The notes: a model not told the origin generated them from the sequence alone. A DNA stretch of 64,000 nt from Aeromicrobium massiliense JC14 (GCF_000312105.1 NZ_HE978637.1:1-64000); one strand, 5' to 3'; shown: positions 26,564 through 37,489, counted from the stretch's first letter. Program-made: numbers and translations.

Positions 26564-27601
26564 ATGGCAGCGCAGCTCGAGCTCGGTCTGGACACCTTCG
26601 GCGACGTCACCGTCGACCTCGAGGGACGTCCGGTGCACCCGGCGCAGGTCGTCCGCGACGTCGTCGAGGAGGCCGTGCTCGCCGACCAGGTGGGGCTGGA
26701 CTTCATCGGCCTGGGCGAGCACCACCGCGAGGACTTCGCGATCTCCTCGCCCGAGACCGTCCTCGCGGCGATCGCCGCCCGCACCGAGCGCATCCGGCTC
26801 GGCTCGGCGGTCACGGTGCTGAGCTCGGACGACCCGATCCGGGCCTACGAGCGGTTCGCCACCGTGGACGCGCTGTCGCACGGCCGCGCCGAGGTCGTGC
26901 TCGGACGCGGCTCGTTCACCGAGTCCTTCCCGCTGTTCGGCTTCGACCTGGACCGCTACGAGGAGCTGTTCGAGGACAAGCTCTCGCTGTTCGCCGAGGC
27001 GGTGAAGGAGCAGCCGATCACGTGGTCGGGCACGACGCGCACGCCGCTGGCCGACCAGTCGGTCTTCCCGCCGACCGAGAACGGGCTCACGACGTGGATC
27101 GGCGTGGGCGGCAGCCCCGAGTCGGTGGTCCGTACCGCGCGCTACGGCTTCGGCCTGTTCCTGGCCATCATCGGCGGCGACCCGGTGCGCTTCCGGCCGT
27201 ACGTCGACCTGTTCCACGACGCGCTGGAGAAGATGGACCAGCCGGCCAAGCCGCTGGCCGTCCACTCGCCCGGCTACGTCGCCGACACCGACGAGCAGGC
27301 CCGCGAGGAGCTGTACGAGCACTTCCAGGCGCAGCGCGCCCGCATCGGCGCCCAGCGCGGCTGGCCCGCGCCGACCCGGCTGCAGTTCGAGCAGGAGGCC
27401 AGCCCGCACGGCTCGCTGTACGTCGGCTCGCCCGAGACGGTCGCCCGCAAGATCGCCCGCACGGTGGAGGCGCTCGGCGCGGACCGGTTCGACCTCAAGT
27501 ACTCCAACGGTGCCGTGCCGCACGCGCAGCTCATGCACGGCATCGAGCTCTACGGCACCAAGGTCGCGCCGATGGTGCGCGACATGCTCGCCGGCTCCTG
27601 A
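26564..27601 (+). CDS. LLM-class flavin-dependent oxidoreductase
   Basis: 345 aa bacterial-luciferase-like TIM barrel. The start LELGLDTFGDVTVD, FIGLGEHHREDFAISSPETVLAAIAART, VLSSDDPIRAYERFATVDALS, and VLGRGSFTESFPLFGFDL match the Atu2307/SP_0267-type subgroup (TIGR03858). FMN or F420 dependence cannot be decided. Substrate unknown. Monocistronic, closed by a long hairpin shared with pucR. Confidence 0.88.
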   Translation: MAAQLELGLDTFGDVTVDLEGRPVHPAQVVRDVVEEAVLADQVGLDFIGLGEHHREDFAISSPETVLAAIAARTERIRLGSAVTVLSSDDPIRAYERFATVDALSHGRAEVVLGRGSFTESFPLFGFDLDRYEELFEDKLSLFAEAVKEQPITWSGTTRTPLADQSVFPPTENGLTTWIGVGGSPESVVRTARYGFGLFLAIIGGDPVRFRPYVDLFHDALEKMDQPAKPLAVHSPGYVADTDEQAREELYEHFQAQRARIGAQRGWPAPTRLQFEQEASPHGSLYVGSPETVARKIARTVEALGADRFDLKYSNGAVPHAQLMHGIELYGTKVAPMVRDMLAGS

Positions 27602-27612
27602 GCCGCACCTCC

Positions 27613-27677
27613 GCGCTGGGCGTGGCGTTCTTGCGGCGACACGCCGGGTCGCGCCGCCAGAACGTCACGCTCAGCGC
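27613..27677. terminator. 26-bp inverted repeat, bidirectional terminator
   Basis: Arms 27613-27638 and 27652-27677 are 26 nt each and match except at three positions, two of which would be G-U pairs in the plus-strand RNA; the loop is 13 nt. The right arm contains the stop codon of the pucR-like gene. Unusually long for a terminator here. Confidence 0.65.
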
Positions 27678-29260
27678 GAGGGGGAGCGCTGCAGGTCGGT
27701 GGCCAGCAGCGCGGCGTGCAGCGAGGTGCGCACCTCGGCCTCGGTGAGGGACGCGTCGAGCACGCGCTCGAGCTTGGCCAGGCGGTCGTAGAGCACCGGA
27801 CGCGAGACGCCCAGCGCCGCCGCGGCCGCCGCCTTGCTGCCCCAGTGGTCGAGCACCGCCCGCAGGACGCTCATGAGCTCGGTGCCGTCGCGCTCGTCGG
27901 CGCGCACGACCGGCGCGAGCTCGCGCTCGGCGAAGGCGCGCACACGGTCGTCGTCGTGCAGCAGCACGAGCAGGCCGCGCAGGTGCACGTCCTCCAGCCG
28001 GTTGACGCCGCGCTCGCGTCCGGGCCGGCCGGCCACGGCGGCCATCACCTGCATCGCCTCGCGCAGCGTGCGGTCGGCCGTGCGCAGGTCGGGCACGCGC
28101 GTGCCGGCCGCGGCGACGAGCGCGACGCGGGTGCGCACCAGCTCGACCAGCCGGTCGACCGCCCGCTCCGGGTCCTGGCGCGCCGGGATGGTCACCAGCA
28201 GCCGCACGTCGCTCTCGAACGCGGCCACCAGCGCCTGCAGACCGGTCGCCTGCACCGACCGGGTGCAGGCCATGACCAGCGTGTCGAGCGCCGCGGACTG
28301 GCCGCTGAGCGGCTCGTCGCCGGCCGGGCGGAGCGCCAGGCCCACGACGTGGCCGGGGCGGCTGGGCAGCCCGGCCAGCTCGGCCCGGCGCACGAGCTCG
28401 GCGTCCGGCGGACCCGCGAGGATGCCGAGGACGAGCTCGTGGTGGGCCCGCCGCACGCGGCTGTCGCGCGTGCGGTCGTGCAGGCGGTGCATGGCCAGGG
28501 CGGCGGCGCCGCGCTCGGCGACGGTGACCAGCCGGGCGGCCGGCTCGCTGGTGGCGCCGATGACGAGCCGGCCCCACTCGCGCTCGCGCCGGCCCAGCGT
28601 CGTGACCAGCCAGCCGTTGCTGGCGTCCCAGAACGTGCGCTCGTCGCTGCGGACGGTGCGCGACCGGCGCTCCCAGTCGTCCAGGAAGCTGATCGAGGCG
28701 CCCGGTCCGGGGCGGAAGTCGACGACGCGGTGCTGCGCGCTCTCGAGCACGACCGGCGCGCCGGCCAGCCGCTCGACGGCGGCCAGCACCTCGTCCGGCC
28801 CGGCCTCGGCGATGCTCAGGTCGGTGAAGGTCTCGTGGACGCGCTGGGACTCGCGCAGCTCGGCGAGCTGCTCGTCGACCAGCCGCTCGCCGACCGCCTG
28901 GGTGATCGCGGCGAAGCGGACCTCGCGGCGCAGCGCGACGAGCGGCAGGCCGAGCTCGTCGCACGCCGCGACCAGGGCGGGCGGCAGGCTGGACCAGCGC
29001 CGGCCGAGCTCGACCATGAGGCCGACGGCGTCGGAGTCGACGAGGCTGCGGACGAACCCGCGCAGCGCCTCGTCGTGGTCGGCCAGCGCGATGCCGGTGG
29101 TGAGCACCAGGTCGCCGCCGCGCAGGAGCGGGGCGATGTCGGCCAGCTCGGTGGTGTGGACCCAGCGCACCGGACGGTCGACCAGGTGTCCGGCGGCGAG
29201 CACCGCCGGGTCGGCGCTGCGCACCGCGGCCATCGCGAGCACGTCGGCGAGCGTGAGCAT
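27671..29260 (-). CDS. PucR-family transcriptional regulator
   Basis: 529 aa. ATG 29260 is chosen because AAGGAGG lies 5 nt upstream; an in-frame start further up lacks a ribosome site. An N-terminal PucR domain (TLADVLAMAAVRSADPAVLAAG, HTTELADIAPLLRGGDLVLTTG) is followed by a GGDEF-like middle and a C-terminal helix-turn-helix (SKAAAAAALGVSRPVLYDRLAKLE). PucR-type proteins sense purine or amino-compound breakdown products. Divergent from the amine catabolic operon with a 114-bp gap, so it is the likely local regulator. Confidence 0.9.
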   Translation of the reverse strand: MLTLADVLAMAAVRSADPAVLAAGHLVDRPVRWVHTTELADIAPLLRGGDLVLTTGIALADHDEALRGFVRSLVDSDAVGLMVELGRRWSSLPPALVAACDELGLPLVALRREVRFAAITQAVGERLVDEQLAELRESQRVHETFTDLSIAEAGPDEVLAAVERLAGAPVVLESAQHRVVDFRPGPGASISFLDDWERRSRTVRSDERTFWDASNGWLVTTLGRREREWGRLVIGATSEPAARLVTVAERGAAALAMHRLHDRTRDSRVRRAHHELVLGILAGPPDAELVRRAELAGLPSRPGHVVGLALRPAGDEPLSGQSAALDTLVMACTRSVQATGLQALVAAFESDVRLLVTIPARQDPERAVDRLVELVRTRVALVAAAGTRVPDLRTADRTLREAMQVMAAVAGRPGRERGVNRLEDVHLRGLLVLLHDDDRVRAFAERELAPVVRADERDGTELMSVLRAVLDHWGSKAAAAAALGVSRPVLYDRLAKLERVLDASLTEAEVRTSLHAALLATDLQRSPSR

Positions 29261-29374
29261 CCAACCTCCTTCGTCCGACACCACGTCGGGTCGGCGCAGG
29301 AGATCCTACGGAACGTCGGGGTGTACCTGCGGGCGCTTCCGCCAAGATCGTCCCAGACCGACGAGAGGACCCTC
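29261..29374. promoter_or_regulatory. divergent control region, pucR-like / mmsA
   Basis: Contains the ribosome sites of both genes and a small dyad CCGAC-N5-GTCGG at 29275-29289. The dyad is short, so its role as a PucR operator is only a suggestion. Confidence 0.3.
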
Positions 29375-30887
<1,513 letters not shown>

Positions 30888-30895
<8 letters not shown>

Positions 30896-32222
30896 CCCGA
30901 CGACGACCGAGCTGGTCGACCTCACGCCCGAGCGCACCTACGAGCTGGACCGCGCGCACGTCTTCCACTCCTGGTCGGCCCAGGGCGCCCTGTCGCCGAT
31001 GGTCGTCACCAAGGCGGAGGGCTCGCACGTCTGGGACGGCGCCGGCGCCCGCTACCTGGACTTCACGTCCCAGCTGGTGTTCACCAACCTCGGCCACCAG
31101 CACCCGCGGCTCGTCGCGGCGATCCAGGAGCAGGCCGCGCACCTGTGCACGGTGGCCCCGGCGTTCGCCAACGCCGCCCGCTCCGAGGCGGCAAGGCTCA
31201 TCGCCTCGCACACGCCCGGCGACCTGGGCAAGGTGTTCTTCACCAACGGCGGCGCGGACGCGAACGAGCACGCCATCCGCATGGCCCGGCTGCACACCGG
31301 ACGCCACAAGGTGCTCTCGACGTACCGCTCGTACCACGGCGGCACGCAGCTGGCGGTGAACGTGACCGGCGACTGGCGCCGGCACGACAACGACCACGCC
31401 TCCACCGGCACGGTGCACTTCTTCGGCCCGTACCTGTACCGCAGCGCCTTCCACGCCGAGACCGAGGCCCAGGAGTGCGAGCGTGCGCTCGAGCACCTGG
31501 AGCAGACGATCGTCATGGAGGGGTCGAGCACGATCGCCGCGATCATCCTGGAGTCGATCCCCGGCACCGCGGGCATCATGCTGCCGCCGGCGGGCTACCT
31601 GGCCGGCGTGCGCGAGCTGTGCGACCGGTTCGGCCTGGTCATGATCGCCGACGAGGTCATGGCCGGGTTCGGCCGCGCGGGCCGCTGGTTCGCGATCGAC
31701 CACGACGAGGTCGTCCCGGACCTGCTGACCTTCGCCAAGGGCGTGAACTCCGGCTACGTCCCGATGGGCGGCGTGGCCATCAGCCCGGCCATCGCGGCGA
31801 CCTTCGACGACCGCGTGTACCCGGGCGGCCTGACCTACTCCGGTCACCCGCTCGCCGCGGCTGCCGCCGTCGCTACGATCCGGACGATGGAGGACGACCG
31901 CGTCGTCGAGCACGCCGCGGCCCTCGGCGCGGAGGTCTTCGCGCCCGGCCTCGCCGCGCTGGCCGACGAGCACGCGTGGGTCGGCGAGGCCCGCGGCACG
32001 GGTGCGTTCTGGGCCGTGGAGCTGGTCGCCGACGCCGCGACCCGTGAGCCGCTCGACGCCGCCCGCGTGGGTGCCGTCGTCGCCGCGTGCAAGCGCCGTG
32101 GCCTGCTGCCCATGGCCAACGCCAACCGCATCCACCTGGTGCCGCCGCTGACCACGACGGCCGGCCAGGTGCGCGAGGCGATCAGCAGCCTGGGCGAGGC
32201 GCTGGCCGAGGCGTCGGCATGA
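30888..32222 (+). CDS. class III aminotransferase (omega-amino acid/beta-alanine or GABA type)
   Basis: 444 aa from ATG 30888, overlapping mmsA by 8 bp. PLP fold type I: DFTSQLVFTNLGHQHPRL, GADANEHAIRMAR, YRSYHGGT, ADEVMAGFGRAGRWFA and the Schiff-base lysine K284 in FAKGVNSGYVPMGG. Position beside mmsA suggests omega-amino acid to semialdehyde transamination; GABA is an alternative because the cluster also makes gamma-aminobutyrate. ATGA overlap with the following oxidase. Confidence 0.88.
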
Positions 32223-33598
32223 CCCTGACGTCCGGCCACCGCGACGCCCTCGCCGGCTCGGTGCTGCGCCCGCTGTGGCTCGACACCGCCGACCGTCCCG
32301 CCCCGCGACCCGCCCTCGCCGGGGACGTCTCGGTCGACCTGCTCGTCGTCGGTGGCGGGTTCACCGGGCTGTGGACCGCGCTGCGGGCGCTCGAGCGCGA
32401 CCCCGGCCGCCGGGTGCTGCTCGTCGAGCGCGATCGCGTCGCCGAGCACGCGACCGGCCGCAACGGCGGGTTCTGCGAGGCGTCCATCACCCACGGCGAG
32501 GCGAACGGGCTCACCCGCTGGCCGGACGAGTACGACGCGCTGCACGCGATGGGCGTGCGCAACCTCGACGAGATCGAGCAGACCGTCGAGCGGTACGGCA
32601 TCGAGTGCGGGTTCGTCCGCGGCGGCCAGCTCTCCGTGGCCACCCGCCCGCACGAGGTGGCGTGGCTGGAGCCGGACGAGCCGGGCTTCCTGGACGCCGA
32701 CGCGATCCGCGCCCTGGTGGACTCGCCGACGTACGTGGCCGGACGTCTCGACGGTCCCGAGGAGTGCGCGCTGGTCGACCCGGCGCGCCTGGCCTGGGGA
32801 CTGGCGGACGCGGTCGAGAGCCTCGGCGGCACCATCGTCGAGCAGACCTCGATCGAGCGACTGGCCCGCAGCGGCGGCGCGGTCGAGGCCACCACCGCGG
32901 GCGGCACGGTGCGCGCCGGCCGGGTCGTCGTGGCGACCAACGCGTTCCGCGGCCCGCTGCGCCGCACCCGCCTGGGCACGGTGCCGGTCTACGACTACGT
33001 GCTCGCCACCGAGCCGCTCACCGACGAGCAGCTCGCGGCGATCGGGTGGGACCCGGCCTTCGGCATCGCCGACTCGGGCAACCACTTCCACTACTACCGG
33101 ATCACGCCGGACCGCCGGATCCTGTTCGGCGGCTACGACGCGATCTACCACTTCGGCCGCTCGATCGACCCCGGGCACGAGGACCGCACCGCGACCTTCG
33201 AGACGCTGGCCGGGCACTTCGCCGAGACCTTCCCACAGCTGGCGGACGTCCGGTTCACGCACCGCTGGTCGGGCGTCATCGACACCTCGACCCGGTTCTG
33301 CGCGTTCTTCGGCCGGGCGCACCGGGGCCGCACGGCGTACGCCACGGGCTTCACGGGCCTCGGGGTCGGCGCTTCGCGCTTCGCCGCGGACGTCGTCCTG
33401 GACCTGCTCGACGGCCGCTCGACCGAGCGGACCCGACTGAAGATGGTGCGCCGCCGGCCGCTGCCGTTCCCGCCGGAGCCGCTGGCCTGGATCGGCATCC
33501 AGCTCACCAGCTGGGCCATGGGCCGCGAGGACCGCACGGGCCGGCGCAACCTGTGGCTGCGCCTGCTCGACCGGCTCGGCCTAGGGTTCGACTCGTGA
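32219..33598 (+). CDS. FAD-dependent amino/amine oxidoreductase (DAO family, PuuB-like)
   Basis: 459 aa. N-terminal dinucleotide fold VDLLVVGGGFTGLWTALRAL, followed by ATGRNGGFCEASITHGEANG, a DAO-family loop like that of gamma-glutamylputrescine oxidase PuuB; the C-terminal part has HRWSGVIDTSTRFCAFFG and ATGFTGLGVGASRFAADV, the second FAD site. Oxidises a primary or secondary amine to an aldehyde, releasing H2O2. Translationally coupled to genes on both sides. Confidence 0.85.
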   Translation: MTLTSGHRDALAGSVLRPLWLDTADRPAPRPALAGDVSVDLLVVGGGFTGLWTALRALERDPGRRVLLVERDRVAEHATGRNGGFCEASITHGEANGLTRWPDEYDALHAMGVRNLDEIEQTVERYGIECGFVRGGQLSVATRPHEVAWLEPDEPGFLDADAIRALVDSPTYVAGRLDGPEECALVDPARLAWGLADAVESLGGTIVEQTSIERLARSGGAVEATTAGGTVRAGRVVVATNAFRGPLRRTRLGTVPVYDYVLATEPLTDEQLAAIGWDPAFGIADSGNHFHYYRITPDRRILFGGYDAIYHFGRSIDPGHEDRTATFETLAGHFAETFPQLADVRFTHRWSGVIDTSTRFCAFFGRAHRGRTAYATGFTGLGVGASRFAADVVLDLLDGRSTERTRLKMVRRRPLPFPPEPLAWIGIQLTSWAMGREDRTGRRNLWLRLLDRLGLGFDS

Positions 33599-33987
33599 GC
33601 GAGACCAGCGAGACCAGCGAGACCAGCGAGACCAGCGAGACCAGCGGGACGAGCGGGACGAGGACGCAGGCGGACGAGCGGCTGCTGGCCGCCGACGTCC
33701 AGGCGCACGAGCTGCTGCGTGACGACGCCGGCGGCGCCCTGGCCACGTCCTCGACGGTGCTGGGCACGCTCGACCACACCGAGGTCGGGCTGTGGGAGGC
33801 CGGGCCGGGCACCGACCACGACACCGAGGTCGACGAGGTGTTCGTGGTGCTCTCCGGCGCGGCCACCGTGACCTTCGCCGACGGCAGCAGCGTCGCGCTG
33901 CGCCCGGGCGTCGCCGTGCGCCTGCACGCCGGCGACCGCACCCGGTGGGACGTCACCGAGCGGCTGCGCAAGCTCTACCTAGCCTGA
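33595..33987 (+). CDS. cupin-domain protein with a variable Ser-Glu-Thr repeat N-terminus
   Basis: 130 aa from GTG 33595 (GTGA overlap with the previous stop). Residues 2-22 are (SET)5(SGT)2 encoded by a 9-bp tandem repeat. From about residue 50 a small cupin fold reads HTEVGLWEAGPGTDHDTEVDEVF-type block (in parts: EVGLWEAGPG, EVDEVFVVLSG, GVAVRLHAGDRTRW). Cupins of this kind in amine clusters often hold small ligands or metals; function unknown. Confidence 0.75.
   Translation: MSETSETSETSETSETSGTSGTRTQADERLLAADVQAHELLRDDAGGALATSSTVLGTLDHTEVGLWEAGPGTDHDTEVDEVFVVLSGAATVTFADGSSVALRPGVAVRLHAGDRTRWDVTERLRKLYLA
33598..33660 (+). repeat. 9-bp in-frame tandem repeat, 7 copies
   Basis: AGCGAGACC occurs five times in a row (33598-33642), then AGCGGGACG twice (33643-33660). 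Each unit adds Ser-Glu-Thr or Ser-Gly-Thr to the cupin N-terminus, so copy changes keep the frame. Confidence 0.95.
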
Positions 33988-34014
33988 GCGCCCCGACTGA
34001 CGATCTCGTCGGTC

Positions 34015-34095
34015 ATGTCGTCGAAACACTTCGGTATCAGAAGGTTCATTCCCCGATCCTCGACGGAATCGGTGGTTTCAGGTACGTTGATCCGC
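34015..34095 (+). promoter_or_regulatory. promoter region of the aldehyde dehydrogenase gene
   Basis: TACGTT (34083-34088) lies 7 nt before the GTG start, as in leaderless transcripts. Upstream, ATTCC-N12-GGAAT (about 34049-34070) is a dyad that may bind the cluster regulator. The local AT content is higher than around it. Confidence 0.4.
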
Positions 34096-35529
34096 GTGAC
34101 CGACACCACCTTCAGCAACGTCGTCGACGGCCGGCTCGTCCCTGCCGCGGACGGCCGCACCTACGACGTGATCGACCCCAGCACCGGCCAGGTCTACGCG
34201 CAGGCGCCGCTCTCGGGCGCCGAGGACGTCGACCGGGCGTACGCCGCCGCGGAGCGGGCGTTCGAGTCCTGGGGCTCCACCACCCCGCAGGAGCGCATGC
34301 TCGCCCTGCTCAAGATCGCCGACGCGCTCGAGTCGCGGGCCGAGGAGTTCGTCGCGGCCGAGTCGCGCGACACCGGCAAGCCGCTCGCGGTGACGATGAG
34401 CGAGGAGATGCCGCCGACGGTCGACCACTTCCGCTTCTTCGCCGGCGCGTGCCGCGTCATGGAGGGCAAGTCGGCCGGCGAGTACCTGGCCGACCACACG
34501 TCGTACGTCCGCCGTGAGCCCATCGGCGTCGTCGGCCAGGTGACGCCCTGGAACTACCCGCTGCCGATGATGGTCTGGAAGATCGCCCCGGCGCTCGCTG
34601 CGGGCAACACCGTCGTGCTGAAGCCGTCGGACACGACGCCGGCGACGTCCACGATGATGGCCGAGCTCGCGCAGGAGTTCCTGCCGCCGGGCGTGCTCAA
34701 CGTCCTCACGGGCGACCGCGACACCGGCCGCGCGCTCGTCTCGCACCGGACCCCGCAGATGGTCGCCATCACCGGCTCGGTCCGTGCCGGCATGGAGGTC
34801 GCCGGCTCGGCGGCCACCGACCTCAAGCGCGTCCACCTCGAGCTCGGCGGCAAGGCGCCGGTCGTGGTGTTCGACGACGCCGACGTCGAGAAGGCCGCCG
34901 AGGCGATCGCCGCCGCGGGCTACTTCAACGCCGGGCAGGACTGCACCGCCGCCACCCGCGTGCTCGCCGGCAAGGGCGTCTACCGCGACTTCGTCGCCGC
35001 CCTCGCCGCGCAGGCGAAGGCCACCCGCACCGGCATGCCGGACGACGCCGACGCGTACTACGGCGCGGTCAACAACGCCGACCAGCTCGCCCGCGTGGGC
35101 GCGATGGTCGACCGCCTTCCCGACCACGCCACCGTCGAGGCCGGCGGACGCCGCCAGGGCGACCAGGGCTACTTCTACGAGCCCACCGTGCTCGCGGGCC
35201 TGCGCCAGGATGACGAGCAGGTGCAGGACGAGATCTTCGGCCCGGTCATCACGGTGCAGGAGTTCGGCGACGAGGCGGAGGCGCTGCGTCTGGCCAACGA
35301 CGTCCGCTACGGCCTGGCCTCCAGCGTCTGGACGAAGGACCACGGCGTCGCGATGCGCATGTCGCGCGGCCTGGACTTCGGCGTCGTGTGGATCAACACC
35401 CACATCCCGTACGTCTCGGAGATGCCGCACGGCGGCTTCAAGCACTCCGGCTACGGCAAGGACCTGTCCATGTACGGCCTCGAGGACTACACGCGCATCA
35501 AGCACGTCATGTCCTACACGGGCGCATGA
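34096..35529 (+). CDS. aminobutyraldehyde/betaine-aldehyde-type dehydrogenase
   Basis: 477 aa from GTG 34096 (MTDTTFSNVVDGRLV); upstream residues of a longer frame are not protein-like. NAD(P)-dependent: GVVGQVTPWNYPLPMMVWKIAPALAAGNTVVLKPSD, ITGSVRAGMEVA, ELGGKAPVVVFDDAD with the general-base Glu, and catalytic Cys283 in NAGQDCTAATR. Coupled (ATGA) to the putrescine-oxidase-like gene, whose product 4-aminobutanal would be its substrate, giving GABA. Confidence 0.9.
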   Translation: MTDTTFSNVVDGRLVPAADGRTYDVIDPSTGQVYAQAPLSGAEDVDRAYAAAERAFESWGSTTPQERMLALLKIADALESRAEEFVAAESRDTGKPLAVTMSEEMPPTVDHFRFFAGACRVMEGKSAGEYLADHTSYVRREPIGVVGQVTPWNYPLPMMVWKIAPALAAGNTVVLKPSDTTPATSTMMAELAQEFLPPGVLNVLTGDRDTGRALVSHRTPQMVAITGSVRAGMEVAGSAATDLKRVHLELGGKAPVVVFDDADVEKAAEAIAAAGYFNAGQDCTAATRVLAGKGVYRDFVAALAAQAKATRTGMPDDADAYYGAVNNADQLARVGAMVDRLPDHATVEAGGRRQGDQGYFYEPTVLAGLRQDDEQVQDEIFGPVITVQEFGDEAEALRLANDVRYGLASSVWTKDHGVAMRMSRGLDFGVVWINTHIPYVSEMPHGGFKHSGYGKDLSMYGLEDYTRIKHVMSYTGA

Positions 35530-36905
35530 GCGCCGTGGAGGACGTCGACGTCGTCGTGGTCGTCGACGTCGTCGTGGTCGGAGCCGGCGCGACCGGCCTC
35601 ACCGCCGCCACCCGGCTGCGCGAGGCCGGACGCTCGGTGGTCGTCCTCGAGGCTCGCGACCGGGTCGGCGGCCGTCTGCTGACCGACGACGTCGACGGCG
35701 TGCGGCTGGAGGTCGGCGGCCAGTGGGTGTCGCCCGACCAGTCCGCGCTGCTGGCGATGCTGGACGAGCTGGGGCTGAAGACGTACGAGCGGTACCGCGC
35801 GGGCGAGTCGGTCTACGTCGGACGCGACGGGGTGCGGCGCACCTTCACCGGCGAGGCGTTCCCGGTGAGCGAGCGCACCGCCGCGGAGGTCGACCGCATC
35901 ACCGCCGAGCTCGACCGGCTGGCGTCCCTCATGGACCCGCTCGAGCCCTGGGCCCACCCGGACGCCGAGGCGCTGGACCGCGTCTCGTTCGCGACCTGGC
36001 TGGAGCAGCAGACCGACGACCCCGAGGCGCGCGACAACGTCGGCCTCTACATCGGCCCGGCGATGCTGACCAAGCCGACGCACGCCTTCTCAGCTCTCTC
36101 GGCGGTCCTCATGGCCGCGTCCGCCGGCGGGTTCAGCCACCTGGTCGACGCCGACTTCATCCTCGACCGGCGCGTGGTCGGCGGCCTGCAGGGCGTCCCG
36201 CTCGCGCTGGCCGAGCGGCTCGGCGACGCGGTGCGGCTGTCGTCGCCGGTGCGGCGGATCGCCTGGACGGCCGACGGGGCGACGGTCTCGACCGACGACG
36301 CCACGTTCACCGCCCGGCGGGTGCTGCTGGCGCTGCCGCCGACGCACGTCTCGCGGATCGGCTTCGAGCCCGCGCTGCCGGCGATCCACAGCCAGATGCG
36401 CCAGCACCAGTCGTTCGGGCTCGTGCTCAAGCTGCACCTGACGTACGAGACGCCGTTCTGGCGCGAGCAGGGCCTGTCCGGCACCGCGTTCAGCCCCTAC
36501 GAGCTCGTGCACGAGGCGTACGACAACACCAACGAGGACGTGGCGGGGGAGACCCGCGGCACGCTCGTCGGGTTCGTCTCGGACGTCAACGCCGACGAGG
36601 TGCTGCGCCTGGACGCCGACGAGCGCCGCCGCCGCATCCTGGCGTCGGTGGCCTCGTACTACGGCGATCAGGCGCTCGAGCCGGTCGCGTACTACGAGAG
36701 TCCGTGGATGGACGAGGAGTGGACGGCCGGCGCCTACGCGACGAGCTTCGACATCGGCTCGCTCACCCGGTACGGCGCGCACCTGCGCGAGGACGTCGGC
36801 CCGATCGCGTTCGCCAGCAGCGACGTCGCCGGGCTGGGCTTCCAGCACGTCGACGGCGCGATCCGCATGGGCGAGGCCGTCGCGCGCCGCTTCCTGGAGT
36901 CCTGA
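35526..36905 (+). CDS. flavin monoamine oxidase, putrescine oxidase-like
   Basis: 459 aa. FAD fold VVVGAGATGLTAATRLREAGRS (GxGxxG at 19-24), EARDRVGGRL and LEVGGQWVSPDQSALL, then C-terminal SPWMDEEWTAGAYA and HVDGAIRMGEAVARR. Resembles actinobacterial putrescine oxidases: oxidises a diamine to aminoaldehyde plus NH3 and H2O2. The N-terminus carries a duplicated VDVVVV from an 18-bp tandem duplication. Last gene before a strong hairpin. Confidence 0.85.
   Translation: MSAVEDVDVVVVVDVVVVGAGATGLTAATRLREAGRSVVVLEARDRVGGRLLTDDVDGVRLEVGGQWVSPDQSALLAMLDELGLKTYERYRAGESVYVGRDGVRRTFTGEAFPVSERTAAEVDRITAELDRLASLMDPLEPWAHPDAEALDRVSFATWLEQQTDDPEARDNVGLYIGPAMLTKPTHAFSALSAVLMAASAGGFSHLVDADFILDRRVVGGLQGVPLALAERLGDAVRLSSPVRRIAWTADGATVSTDDATFTARRVLLALPPTHVSRIGFEPALPAIHSQMRQHQSFGLVLKLHLTYETPFWREQGLSGTAFSPYELVHEAYDNTNEDVAGETRGTLVGFVSDVNADEVLRLDADERRRRILASVASYYGDQALEPVAYYESPWMDEEWTAGAYATSFDIGSLTRYGAHLREDVGPIAFASSDVAGLGFQHVDGAIRMGEAVARRFLES
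35544..35579 (+). repeat. 18-bp perfect tandem duplication
   Basis: GTCGACGTCGTCGTGGTC is present twice without gap (35544-35561, 35562-35579). It doubles the first beta strand of the FAD-binding fold (VDVVVV-VDVVVVGAG). Confidence 0.95.
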
Positions 36906-36942
36906 CCCGGCTCAGCCGCGGCGCAGGTGCAGCAGCGGGAAC

Positions 36943-36971
36943 GGGCGGCCCTCGTTCGTCGAGGGCCGCCC
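36943..36971. terminator. terminator of the amine catabolic cluster
   Basis: A perfect 12-bp stem (GGGCGGCCCTCG with CGAGGGCCGCCC) and 5-nt loop, between the converging oxidase and DUF421 genes. Confidence 0.85.
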
Positions 36972-36972
36972 T

Positions 36973-37422
36973 TCACGACGTCTGCTCGTCGGCGAAGAAC
37001 GAGAACGAGCCGTCCTGCTCCAGCACGGCCCACTTCACCTGCTCCAGGTGCTCGATGCCGTTCGTGCGGGCGGCGGCCAGCAGGTCGGCCTCGTCGAGCC
37101 GCTCGATGCGCAGCGACTCGTGGATGATCCGCCCGTCGCGCACCAGCAGCGTCGGGACGCCCTCGAAGAACGAGCGGCGCCGCGGCAGCCGCCACGACAG
37201 CCACGACATGGCCACCGTCAGCACCGCGATGGTGGCGACGGCGACGACCGCGCCGGTGACCGACGTGTCCTCGCTGATGACGCCCTCCGCGACCAGGTCG
37301 CCGACGACGACGAGGATGACGAAGTCGAACGCCGAGAGCTCGCTGAGCTCGCGCTTGCCCACGATGCGCACGACGACCCAGACCAGGACGAAGACGACGG
37401 CCGCGCTGATCACGATGCTCAC
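36973..37422 (-). CDS. DUF421 (YetF-type) membrane protein
   Basis: 149 aa from GTG 37422 (GGAGG upstream). Two or three N-terminal helices, the family block VGKRELSELSAFDFVILVVVGDL, then a cytoplasmic part with GVPTLLVRDGRI and RTNGIEHLEQVKWAVLEQDGSFSF. Function unknown; some members are spore germination or envelope stress proteins. Co-directional with the next membrane protein, 67 bp apart. Confidence 0.88.
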   Translation of the reverse strand: MSIVISAAVVFVLVWVVVRIVGKRELSELSAFDFVILVVVGDLVAEGVISEDTSVTGAVVAVATIAVLTVAMSWLSWRLPRRRSFFEGVPTLLVRDGRIIHESLRIERLDEADLLAAARTNGIEHLEQVKWAVLEQDGSFSFFADEQTS

Positions 37423-37489
37423 GGGCGAACCTCCGAGAAGGACGAACGGTACGGACGTCCGCCCGTGACGATGCTGTGGGTTCGGTCGC

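Noticed and set aside
33598..33660. CRISPR-like short repeats
   Set aside because: Units are 9 bp, directly joined and coding; there are no spacers.
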